Below are positions 13,301 through 19,678 of a stretch of 19,678 nt of DNA, piece by piece; position 1 is the first letter of the stretch, and every line of letters begins with the position of its first letter. A program made the position numbers and the translations under genes. This DNA comes from Candidatus Magasanikbacteria bacterium CG_4_10_14_0_8_um_filter_42_12. Lineage in GTDB: Bacteria; Patescibacteriota; Patescibacteriia; Magasanikbacterales; UBA922. The stretch is taken from positions 1 to 19,678 of the forward strand of contig PFLZ01000161.1 of assembly GCA_002784795.1 (NCBI GenBank), read 5' to 3'. The notes beneath the pieces are model-generated. The model made no database searches. It saw only the letters and a list, made by a program, of their open reading frames with translations, and was not told where the DNA came from.

Positions 13301-13771
13301 TTATTCTACGATGAATGTTCCTATCATACCATTTGCACGATGTGCACCTACACTACAGTAATATTCATATGTCCCAACCTGATCAGCAACAAACTCAACG
13401 GATACCGTTTCCCCTGTCTGTACACGATCTGTAGCAGCTCCAAATTCATCGAGGACCCAATCATGAAAACCACTTTCACTCGTAAAATCGATATGTACTG
13501 TTGTGCCTTTTTTCACTTTCAGTACAGGTGCTTCTTGTCCGTCCATCATAAATGCAAAGTTTTTTCCTGAAAGTGCAAAAATTGCTTTTGCTTGGTCAGT
13601 CTCTTCCACTGCCGTATCACCTTTGCCTTCGTCAATCATAACATCAAGCTGTCCTATTTGTTCCAAAGAAACAGCATCATTTTCTGGTGCAGTACTTGAT
13701 GCACATCCTGCCCCGACCAAAGGGAGAACGAACGCGAATCCAAGCACGAGCAATACCGTTTTTTTCTTCAT
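13301..13771 (-). CDS. Cupredoxin (plastocyanin-like) lipoprotein
   Basis: This 156-residue lipid-anchored blue-copper-type protein probably acts in electron transfer or copper binding outside the membrane. It has a lipoprotein signal with lipobox LVGAGC (Cys23), a low-complexity acidic spacer, then a cupredoxin fold from about residue 62. The four type-1 copper ligands are all present: His103 (GFHDW), then Cys139, His144 and Met149 in YYCSVGAHRANGM. The ATG at 13771 gives MKKKTVLL, a classic signal peptide start; an upstream GTG at 13795 would only add eight residues. No Shine-Dalgarno sequence is evident. It stands alone between the tRNA terminator and the membrane protein gene at 13849. 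In an organism thought to lack a full respiratory chain the electron partner is unclear. Confidence 0.92.
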   Translation of the reverse strand: MKKKTVLLVLGFAFVLPLVGAGCASSTAPENDAVSLEQIGQLDVMIDEGKGDTAVEETDQAKAIFALSGKNFAFMMDGQEAPVLKVKKGTTVHIDFTSESGFHDWVLDEFGAATDRVQTGETVSVEFVADQVGTYEYYCSVGAHRANGMIGTFIVE

Positions 13772-13825
13772 ACAATGTTTAGTGAGTAAATACACAGGTT
13801 CATTACAAAACGAACAGACAGCATA

Positions 13826-13849
13826 ATTCCACTCTTATCTTAGTGGAAT
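13826..13849. terminator. Perfect 8-base hairpin between two minus-strand genes
   Basis: ATTCCACT (13826-13833) and AGTGGAAT (13842-13849) pair around an eight-base loop and touch the stop of the 13849-14349 gene. There is no T run after it on either strand, so it may be an attenuator or 3' stabiliser rather than a full terminator. Confidence 0.4.
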
Positions 13850-14349
13850 CAATGCATTTTCCATCGTCTTGCTGCGCGATCTGCCAAAGGTTCTTCTTTT
13901 TCAAGATCTTCTTCGAGTACTTCCTGAAGCATCTCACGTATTTCCATAGGATCAACATCTTCTGATATGGGAACGCGAATATCTGGACGTACGGCAGATT
14001 TTGTATCAAAAAAAATCGTCTGTACCTCCTGATTATATACAATATAAAATGCTCGAAACTCATCGTACTGGTAAAATCGATTGCCCAGAATAATACCGAG
14101 ATCTGTAATCGCAAAGTAAACGCGTACGGGCTCTACCGCAGACTGCAAAAACAAAATAATGGCCGCAAGAATAATAATAATAGCAAACAAAAAATTGTCT
14201 GTGGCCAACGCATAGATGACCAATATAATACCAAAAGATATGACAAGCACATGCCACAACGTTCCTCGAACATGCTGTTCATATTCCACGACGTCCCATT
14301 CAGAAGAAACATCGCCCGTCAGTGTATTAGCTGTCAATTTTTCTGGCAT
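13849..14349 (-). CDS. Two-TM membrane protein with PH-like domain, unknown function
   Basis: The 166 residues have a polar N-terminus (WDVVEYEQHVRG), two adjacent hydrophobic helices (about 32-49 and 52-70), then a soluble part whose short strands (VRVYFAITDLGIILGNRFYQYDEFRAFYIVY) resemble the bacterial PH-like domains that follow a membrane hairpin. The C-terminus is acidic and amphipathic (EIREMLQEVLEEDLEKEEPLADRAARRW). The orientation is probably cytoplasmic at both ends. No catalytic motif is seen. Such two-TM plus PH-like proteins recur in CPR genomes (from memory), but no function can be given. ATG 14349 is preceded by a TATACT promoter. A hairpin overlaps its stop. Confidence 0.8.
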   Translation of the reverse strand: MPEKLTANTLTGDVSSEWDVVEYEQHVRGTLWHVLVISFGIILVIYALATDNFLFAIIIILAAIILFLQSAVEPVRVYFAITDLGIILGNRFYQYDEFRAFYIVYNQEVQTIFFDTKSAVRPDIRVPISEDVDPMEIREMLQEVLEEDLEKEEPLADRAARRWKMH

Positions 14350-14372
14350 ATAGCTATGCGATTAGTAACCAA

Positions 14373-14402
14373 AGTATAGCACAGGTAGCCAATAGCCCAC
14401 AA
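14373..14402 (-). promoter_or_regulatory. Promoter of the membrane protein gene
   Basis: On the minus strand TTGTGG (14402-14397), an 18-base spacer and TATACT (14378-14373) lead to a start near 14366, about 17 bases before the ATG at 14349. Its -35 box lies two bases from the -35 box of the divergent LCP promoter, so the two are back to back and could be coregulated. Confidence 0.6.
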
Positions 14403-14404
14403 GA

Positions 14405-14433
14405 TTGCAAAAAGCATATTTGTTGCGTATACT
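14405..14433 (+). promoter_or_regulatory. Promoter of the LCP-der operon, nearly leaderless
   Basis: TTGCAA (14405-14410), a 17-base spacer and TATACT (14428-14433) put the transcription start near 14440, two or three bases before the ATG at 14443. The transcript is therefore predicted to be leaderless or nearly so, which agrees with the lack of a Shine-Dalgarno sequence. Confidence 0.65.
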
Positions 14434-14442
14434 ATCCGAGCT

Positions 14443-15882
14443 ATGGAAACTCGCCAAACAAATTTTTTGAACAATACTCCTCAAGAACCACAGATCTTTG
14501 AACCTCCAAAAAAGCGGAGGCGTCTTTTTTTATTTGTACTTGTTGGTGCTGTATTATTCCTTTCTGGGTGTGTTGGGAGAATCTTTATAGAGCGCACACT
14601 CTCAAATGATCCTCTGGCATATGACCCAGTCACACTTGAACCCATAACACCAGAAGGTCTTCTGAGTAAAATCAAACATCTTGTCTTTAATAAAGAAAAA
14701 TCCTTGGCAGGACAAAAGCAAGATCGAATCAATATTTTGCTCCTTGGCATGGGTGGCCCAGGCCACGATGGTCCATATCTGACCGATACAATCATTATTG
14801 CCAGCATCCAACCATCTACTGGTGAAGTAGCGTTGATGTCTATTCCTCGAGATCTAGGAGTTGACATTCCGGGCCATGGATGGTACAAGATCAACCATGC
14901 GAATGCATTTGGAGAGGCGAGCCAATCTGGCAGTGGCTCTGCTTTGGCAGCAAAAGTCATTAGTGATATTTTTCATACTAATATTCACTACTACATTCGC
15001 GTCGACTTTCAGGCAGTCCAAAAAATTGTTGATGACGTCGGTGGTATTACTGTAGATGTGGAACGAAGTTTTACCGATGCTGAATTTCCAGCCGACAATC
15101 ATGAATACAAAACCATTTCCTTCAAAAAAGGTATACAAACCATGGATGGCACGACTGCTCTCGAATATGCACGTTCAAGACACGGTAATAATGGAGAAGG
15201 ATCAGATTTTGCCAGAGCCAGACGACAACAACGGATGATACTTGCACTAAAGGAAAAAATACTTTCTTTTGAGACATTATCAAATCCTATACGCATACAT
15301 AGCATCCTTTCAGCCCTCGACGAGCATATTTCTACCAATATGCTCTTCTCCGACATTATGTCGACGATGAAATTGGCAAAAGAAATAACCTTTTCAAATA
15401 TCAAAACTGTCGTCCTGGATAGTTCCATAGGCGGATATCTCAAAAATGGTTATAGTGCAAGCGGATCATTTATCCTCGAACCCGTCTCTGGTAACTTCGA
15501 TGATATTTCCTATTTGTTTGAGCATATATTTGATCCAGATGCTATACTAGACAACGTAAAAGAAATTGATACACCAGAACAAGAACAGCCACAACTACCA
15601 CCAACTATTGTCGAAGTACAAAATGGTACATGGCGCGCAGGACTTGCCGCAAGAACAAAAAAAACACTGGAAGATCAAGATATTTCCGTGTCAGCAGTCG
15701 GGAATACAGACGAGCGTCCTACCATGGACAGTGCAATCTATATCCTAGAACCACTCGGCCAAGATGTAGCACAAGCAATCAAAAGTGCACTCGACATTCC
15801 TATTAAAGAGCCTCAAGAAAATCTTCGCCACGCGGTGGGGACACAAGTGCTCGTGATCTTGGGAGAAGATTTTGAAGAATAG
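14443..15882 (+). CDS. LytR-CpsA-Psr (LCP) family glycopolymer ligase
   Basis: LCP proteins transfer lipid-linked glycopolymers onto peptidoglycan or proteins at the outer face of the membrane. The 479 residues have a basic cytoplasmic N-terminus (PPKKRRR), one membrane anchor (about 28-48) and an LCP catalytic domain (about 94-270) with the signature residues Asp115 (TDTI), Arg136-Asp137 (SIPRD) and KINHAN (149-154), plus ARSRH near 245. A LytR_C-type domain spans about 388-475 (PTIVEVQNGT... to VGTQVLVILG). All catalytic arginines and aspartates in view are kept, so it should be active. It forms an operon with der, three bases downstream, under a leaderless-type promoter. The phosphohexomutase at the left edge could supply sugar precursors to the same pathway, but that is only a thematic link. 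Confidence 0.93.
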   Translation: METRQTNFLNNTPQEPQIFEPPKKRRRLFLFVLVGAVLFLSGCVGRIFIERTLSNDPLAYDPVTLEPITPEGLLSKIKHLVFNKEKSLAGQKQDRINILLLGMGGPGHDGPYLTDTIIIASIQPSTGEVALMSIPRDLGVDIPGHGWYKINHANAFGEASQSGSGSALAAKVISDIFHTNIHYYIRVDFQAVQKIVDDVGGITVDVERSFTDAEFPADNHEYKTISFKKGIQTMDGTTALEYARSRHGNNGEGSDFARARRQQRMILALKEKILSFETLSNPIRIHSILSALDEHISTNMLFSDIMSTMKLAKEITFSNIKTVVLDSSIGGYLKNGYSASGSFILEPVSGNFDDISYLFEHIFDPDAILDNVKEIDTPEQEQPQLPPTIVEVQNGTWRAGLAARTKKTLEDQDISVSAVGNTDERPTMDSAIYILEPLGQDVAQAIKSALDIPIKEPQENLRHAVGTQVLVILGEDFEE

Positions 15883-15885
15883 TAT

Positions 15886-17280
15886 ATGACAAAGCAATAC
15901 ACACAAACAAAACCATCCCTCCCTACCATCGCACTTGTAGGGAGAGTGAATGTTGGGAAATCAACATTATTCAACCGCCTCATTGAAAGTCAAAAAGCAA
16001 TTATTTCTGATATTCCAGGAACAACACGAACAAACAACGAAGGCCATATCATATGGCGTGGTGAAGAATTTTTGCTCATCGATACTGGTGGACTGACCTT
16101 TACTGATGATATCCCTTTTGAAAAAGAAATCCTCGAACAGTCAAAGGCTGCTATGAAACAAGCAGATGTTATTTTGTTTGTTACTGATGCACAATCGGGA
16201 GTCCTTCCACAAGAATACGAATTGGCAAAACAATTGAGAAAGATTGACCACAAACCAGTCCTTTTGATAGCAAACAAGGCAGATAGTAAAAAACACGAAC
16301 GAGATCTCAGTGACCAGTCATGGTACAAATTAGGACTCGGTGAACCATTTGCGCTCTCTGCCACCAATGGCAGGAATACAGGAGATCTCCTCGATATCAT
16401 CGTGGACCTGACAAAACAAGTTCGACATGACATCGAAACACCGGTGGCTATCCATGATTCTTTTGCTGTAGCACTGATCGGAAAACCAAATGTAGGAAAA
16501 TCATCATTGTTCAATAAACTTATTGGGGAAGAAAAAGTTATTGTGAGTGATATCGAACACACGACGCGAGAACCGCACGATACAGATGTCCTCTACCAAC
16601 CAGATACAAAAGAAGGAACGCTTCCCTACAAAATTACATTCATCGATACCGCAGGTATCCGACGAAAAGCACGAGTTGGGACACGGCTCGAACGAGAAAG
16701 TATTCACAAAAGTATTGATGCTGTAACAAAAGCAGATATTGTTCTTTTTGTAGTTGACGGGACAGCACCAATCTCAACACAAGACATGCAACTTGGTGGA
16801 CTCCTAGAACGCCATGCAAAAAGTGTATTGGTATTACTCAATAAATGGGATCTTTCTGATGAAAAAGAAGATACGAAACGAAATGAAATTATTGCCATGA
16901 TGCGTCAGTATTTTCCTCACCTCAGTTTTGCACCAATGCTCCTCGTAAGTGGAAAAACGGGATACAGTGTTCACAAAATTTTTCCTGAACTCATTCATGC
17001 ATGGCAAGCACGTCAAATAAAAATTCCAGTAAAAGCACTCGAATCATTCCTCAAAACAGCAACGAGTACTCATGCACCATCTCGTGGCAAAGGAACACGC
17101 CACCCGAAGCTTATGGGCATCAGACAAATCGGTGAAACACCTCCTGTCTTTGAACTCTTTGTCAAATATCGAACATCGGTTCATCGTTCGTATTTGAATT
17201 ATTTGGAAAACCGTCTCCGCGAACAATTTGATTTTTACGGTGTACCTATTATAATAAAACTCACAAAGATGAAAAGGTAA
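15886..17280 (+). CDS. der: Ribosome biogenesis GTPase Der (EngA)
   Basis: Der is an essential double GTPase that matures the 50S subunit. The 464 residues have a first G domain with GRVNVGKST (19-27), DTGG and NKAD, and a second with GKPNVGKSS (199-207), DTAG and NKWD. The C-terminal KH-like domain starts near residue 380 (KAL.SFLKTATSTHAPSRG, VFELFVKYRTSVHRSYLNYLENRLRE). Length and order are normal. Both switch I regions are slightly unusual: IPGTTRTN replaces the common TRD, and the second has EHTTRE. No frameshift or gap is seen. The gene starts three bases after the LCP stop, without a clear Shine-Dalgarno sequence, so coupling to LCP translation is likely. Confidence 0.97.
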   Translation: MTKQYTQTKPSLPTIALVGRVNVGKSTLFNRLIESQKAIISDIPGTTRTNNEGHIIWRGEEFLLIDTGGLTFTDDIPFEKEILEQSKAAMKQADVILFVTDAQSGVLPQEYELAKQLRKIDHKPVLLIANKADSKKHERDLSDQSWYKLGLGEPFALSATNGRNTGDLLDIIVDLTKQVRHDIETPVAIHDSFAVALIGKPNVGKSSLFNKLIGEEKVIVSDIEHTTREPHDTDVLYQPDTKEGTLPYKITFIDTAGIRRKARVGTRLERESIHKSIDAVTKADIVLFVVDGTAPISTQDMQLGGLLERHAKSVLVLLNKWDLSDEKEDTKRNEIIAMMRQYFPHLSFAPMLLVSGKTGYSVHKIFPELIHAWQARQIKIPVKALESFLKTATSTHAPSRGKGTRHPKLMGIRQIGETPPVFELFVKYRTSVHRSYLNYLENRLREQFDFYGVPIIIKLTKMKR

Positions 17281-17354
17281 TTACAGATAACGGATACCTG
17301 TTTTTTAAAAAAACTCTGTTGATGTACATCAGCATTACCAGTAATCCGTAAGCT
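17281..17354. repeat. Palindrome-rich spacer between der and pth
   Basis: The spacer holds ACGGAT and its inverse ATCCGT at its ends, TTTTTTAAAAAA (17301-17312) and the perfect palindrome TGATGTACATCA (17320-17331). It may be a degenerate repeat (TTACGGATTAC-like) or hold an operator. I see no convincing promoter for pth in it. Confidence 0.45.
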
Positions 17355-17894
17355 ATGAAGATCATCGTAGGCCTAGGAAACCCCGGAAAGCGCTATGAAA
17401 AAACCCGTCACAACGCAGGGTTTCTTGTGCTTGATGAATTACAAAAAATGCCTGGTATGAAGGCATGGACACTGAGTAAAAAATTTAATGCCGAAATCAG
17501 CGAAGGATCACTCATGCACGAATCTCTGATACTCATAAAACCAATGACATTCATGAACAATTCTGGTCAGTCAGTAGGACTCATTATGCAGTATTACAAA
17601 CTGGACCCAACAAAAGACTTGATCGTATTACATGATGATAAAGATATTACCCTAGGCACACTCAAAGTACAAAAAGACCGCGGTGCCGCAGGTCACAATG
17701 GTATTAAATCAATTATCGAGCACCTTGGCACACAGAATTTTTCTCGTATCAGACTCGGCATTGCATCAGAACACGAAAGACAGATGGAAGACACGGCGAC
17801 ATTTGTGCTTGGCAAATTTAGTCTCTTTGAAAAACGTGCTATCAAAAAAATGGCCGAAGATACTCGTACTCATATTACTGAATGGATCACATGA
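17355..17894 (+). CDS. pth: Peptidyl-tRNA hydrolase
   Basis: Pth frees tRNA from peptidyl-tRNA dropped by the ribosome. The 179 residues start MKIIVGLGNPGKRY and keep the catalytic His19 (RHNAGF), the Asn in MNNSG (68-69), Asp94 in HDD and Asn115 in AAGHNG. The length is slightly under the common 185-195. The last four bases overlap the preferred start of dprA (ATGA), so the two are translationally coupled. The 74-base gap to der holds palindromes but no clear promoter, so pth may be transcribed from the LCP-der promoter. Confidence 0.97.
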   Translation: MKIIVGLGNPGKRYEKTRHNAGFLVLDELQKMPGMKAWTLSKKFNAEISEGSLMHESLILIKPMTFMNNSGQSVGLIMQYYKLDPTKDLIVLHDDKDITLGTLKVQKDRGAAGHNGIKSIIEHLGTQNFSRIRLGIASEHERQMEDTATFVLGKFSLFEKRAIKKMAEDTRTHITEWIT

Positions 17895-18976
17895 TTGCCG
17901 AGGCTCTGCTTGCACACTTCCCCAAAATGACCGTTAAACGCTTCAAACAAGGCGTCGCCACCTTTGGTTCTGCTGACGCTTTTTTTAATGCTGAATCACA
18001 TACCGTACGAGATCGGCTACCGTGGGATGATAACACAAAACATCTCTTTCTTGGATGGCGGGAGGAGATCGATCCAAAACGCATAAAAAAAATTCTGGAG
18101 CAAGAACACATCACAGTAGTCACACAGGAACATGACACCTACCCCCCACTCTTGAAACAAATTTACGATCCACCGTTTTGCCTCTTTGTTCGTGGCACAC
18201 TTGATCTGGGTAATCAATATCCTATCGCTGTTGTTGGCACACGAAAATGTAGCACCTATGGCACACAAGTCACACATGAACTTGTAACAGGACTTGTGCA
18301 ACATGGCCTCACGATTGTCAGTGGACTTGCGCTCGGTATCGATGGTATTGCACACAATGCCACGCTCCAGACTGGCGGGACCACGATTGCTGTCCTTGGG
18401 AGTGGGATCAATAGACATCACATTTATCCAGCAGTCCACAAACAAATGGCAGAAAGAATTGTAGAAAAAAATGGCGCTGTGATTTCTGAATATCCACCAG
18501 GATCACTCCCTTCAAAATTCACCTTTCCAAGACGCAATCGTATTATTGCGGGGATGACACTGGGGACACTCGTCATAGAAGCAGCAGACAAATCAGGTGC
18601 ACTCATCACTTCGAGCTATGCACTCGAACACGGGAGAGACATTTTTGCTGTGCCACATCCTATTACCTCACCCACAGGCACAGGACCAAACAGACTTCTC
18701 AAAGAGGGTGCCCACATGGTGACGTCTGCTTCAGATATTATTGATATACTCAATTTGAATGAACTGAAGACCTTTACCCAAAGTGCCGCTATTATACCAG
18801 ATAGTAAAGAGGAAGCAGCAATCCTCGAACATCTCTCTCGTGAACCACTCCATGTGGATGTTCTTGCAAAGCAAAGTAGTTTGACAAGTCGCGAGGTAAA
18901 TAGTACGCTCACCCTCATGGAGATGAAAGGGAAAGTCCGTAATATAGGAAACATGCATTATGTTGTAGCGAGATAA
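17891..18976 (+). CDS. dprA: DNA-processing protein DprA (Smf)
   Basis: DprA loads RecA onto incoming single-stranded DNA in natural transformation. It has an N-terminal helical SAM-like region (about 1-60), a Rossmann-like core from YPPLLKQIYDPP with VVGTRKCSTYG, the family signature SGLALGIDGIAHNATLQTGGTTIAVLGSG, FPRRNRIIAG and SGALITSSYALEHGRDIFAVP, and a C-terminal winged-helix DML1-type domain (AAILEHLSREPLHVDVLAKQSSLTSREV). All core motifs are present. The ATG at 17891 overlaps the pth stop by four bases; an ATG at 17882 in the same frame would add three residues. It fits with radA and recG in this window as recombination machinery, and with the pilin-like gene as part of a possible DNA-uptake set. 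Confidence 0.96.
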   Translation: MIAEALLAHFPKMTVKRFKQGVATFGSADAFFNAESHTVRDRLPWDDNTKHLFLGWREEIDPKRIKKILEQEHITVVTQEHDTYPPLLKQIYDPPFCLFVRGTLDLGNQYPIAVVGTRKCSTYGTQVTHELVTGLVQHGLTIVSGLALGIDGIAHNATLQTGGTTIAVLGSGINRHHIYPAVHKQMAERIVEKNGAVISEYPPGSLPSKFTFPRRNRIIAGMTLGTLVIEAADKSGALITSSYALEHGRDIFAVPHPITSPTGTGPNRLLKEGAHMVTSASDIIDILNLNELKTFTQSAAIIPDSKEEAAILEHLSREPLHVDVLAKQSSLTSREVNSTLTLMEMKGKVRNIGNMHYVVAR

Positions 18977-19026
18977 GTAACACGTAATATGTGGGTACGT
19001 AATAAGTATTCTTCTTATTAGTATTA
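18976..19026. repeat. TAC-rich degenerate repeat upstream of the four-helix gene
   Basis: GTAACACGTAATATG, GGTACGTAATAAG and CTTATTAGTATTAATG are short iterated units, with a small hairpin AATAAG/CTTATT. Relatives occur at 1261-1282 and at 19396-19433, so the four-helix gene sits in a repeat bed. Confidence 0.55.
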
Positions 19027-19038
19027 ATGGAGGGACAT

Positions 19039-19398
19039 ATGACCACCATCTTTACATTTACAAACATAAAAGCATGGCAGCATGCACATGCGTATGTGAT
19101 CAAAGTGTACGAATTAACTCAAACATTTCCAAAGCATGAACAATATGCTTTGACATCACAAATACAACGTGCGGCCGTATCTATCCCAGCAAACATAGCA
19201 GAAGGCTTCTCTCGAAGAACACAAAAGGACCGCCTTAGGTTTTACGAAATTTCAGAAGGATCTCTTGAAGAGACAAAATACTATATTATTCTCGCTCAAG
19301 ATCTTCAATATATTTCAAAAGATAACGCTCGCGCGCTCTACGCTCAGGCAAATGATGTAGGAAGACTTCTCAAAGGCTGGATAAAAAATACAAAGTAA
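19039..19398 (+). CDS. Four-helix-bundle protein (S23/23S rRNA intervening-sequence family)
   Basis: The 119 residues match the S23-type four-helix-bundle family: FKxW-like opening (FTNIKAWQHAHAYVIKVYELTQTFPKHEQYALTSQ), the signature IQRAAVSIPANIAEGFSRRT, and RLRFYEISEGSLEETKYYIILAQDL. No enzymatic site is known in the family; members are encoded inside rRNA intervening sequences in some bacteria and as lone genes in many others, including CPR. The ATG at 19039 has GGAGGG four bases upstream, which decides against the in-frame start at 19027. Here it is free-standing, not in an rRNA gene, and both sides carry TAC-rich repeats. Function unknown; RNA binding has been suggested for the family. 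Confidence 0.92.
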   Translation: MTTIFTFTNIKAWQHAHAYVIKVYELTQTFPKHEQYALTSQIQRAAVSIPANIAEGFSRRTQKDRLRFYEISEGSLEETKYYIILAQDLQYISKDNARALYAQANDVGRLLKGWIKNTK

Positions 19399-19433
19399 CA
19401 TATTACTTATTACCTATTTACTTACTACTTATT
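19396..19433. repeat. TAC-rich degenerate repeat downstream of the four-helix gene
   Basis: TATTACTTATTACC, TATTTACTTAC and TACTTATTATG are iterated TTACT/TTAT units covering the gap from the S23-type stop to the next start codon. They are of the same type as the repeat at 18976-19026, so the gene is bounded on both sides. Confidence 0.55.
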
Positions 19434-19678
19434 ATGAATCAACATTTCAAACTTACTATTCTTTCTTCAATTTTTATTGCAGGATTGATCTCCGCAAATT
19501 TGCTCGGAGCAAAAGTAACGACTATTTTTGGAATTACGATGTCAGTAGCTATATTTTCGTATCCACTGACCTTCCTCATGACCGATGTTATTGCAGAAGT
19601 ATATGGAAGGAAAAAAGCACAACAAGTGGTCTATGCAGCATTTATTGCACAAATATTAGTCCTGTTCCTGACATGGAT
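19434..19678 (+). CDS. YhhQ/VUT-type queuosine precursor transporter, 5' part only
   Basis: The ATG at 19434 opens a frame that runs off the right edge (81 full codons). The translation MNQHFKLTILSSIFIAGLISANLLGAK, then FGITMSVAIFSYPLTFLMTDVIAEVYGRKKAQQVVYAAF, matches the start of the VUT/YhhQ family of integral membrane transporters, whose best-known members import queuosine precursors (preQ0/preQ1 or queuine). Two and a half hydrophobic segments are visible; full proteins have about six. The conserved TDVIAEVYGRK motif is intact. No ribosome binding site is obvious: the upstream sequence is repeat. In CPR, salvage of queuosine precursors would fit a host-dependent life, but substrate specificity cannot be settled from this part. 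Confidence 0.88.
   Translation, partial: MNQHFKLTILSSIFIAGLISANLLGAKVTTIFGITMSVAIFSYPLTFLMTDVIAEVYGRKKAQQVVYAAFIAQILVLFLTW

Overview
The window reads as a chromosomal segment of a Candidate Phyla Radiation (Patescibacteria) bacterium, probably of Parcubacteria/Paceibacteria type. This is an inference from gene content, moderate A+T richness, tight operons with overlapping or nearly touching genes, few Shine-Dalgarno sites, promoters that sit almost on the start codon, and many short palindromic repeats. UGA works as a stop (for example in the ATGA overlaps), so this is not a UGA-glycine lineage.

Layout. Positions 1-1234 (minus) hold a phosphomannomutase/phosphoglucomutase gene cut by the window edge. 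It diverges from a plus-strand run at 1338-9639 with gaps of only -4 to 11 bases: a ClpC-type unfoldase, a two-TM coiled-coil protein of unknown role, a membrane-anchored beta-propeller, a DsbA-like oxidoreductase, a cysteine-rich protein joining a VirB2-like pilin segment to a degenerate LytM/M23 domain, and RadA. Positions 9649-10232 form a repeat-flanked DUF559 nuclease unit. Positions 10255-10800 hold a candidate structured RNA and a strikingly GC-rich 74-codon minus-strand gene with its own promoter, folded leader and terminator-like hairpin. recG (minus, 10875-13064) carries three in-frame peptide insertions derived from repeat-like DNA. Next come tRNA-Arg(GCG) with a near-consensus promoter and a shared terminator, a cupredoxin lipoprotein (minus), a membrane protein (minus), then LytR-CpsA-Psr and Der (plus), Pth and DprA (plus, overlapping), a four-helix-bundle S23-type gene in a TAC-rich repeat bed, and the start of a YhhQ/VUT-type transporter cut by the right edge.

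How the genes fit together. The first operon couples protein quality control (ClpC, whose ClpP-docking loop is kept) to extracytoplasmic proteins that may need disulfides (propeller, DsbA-like, pilin-LytM) and to recombination (RadA). RadA, RecG and DprA are all recombination or DNA-uptake factors; with pilin-like genes close by this fits the natural competence proposed for CPR bacteria, but the window does not prove it. The most unusual features are the repeat ecology (DUF559 unit, recG insertions), the GC-rich small gene with its neighbouring folded RNA, the likely inactive LytM domain fused to a pilin segment, and the GCG anticodon of the arginine tRNA.
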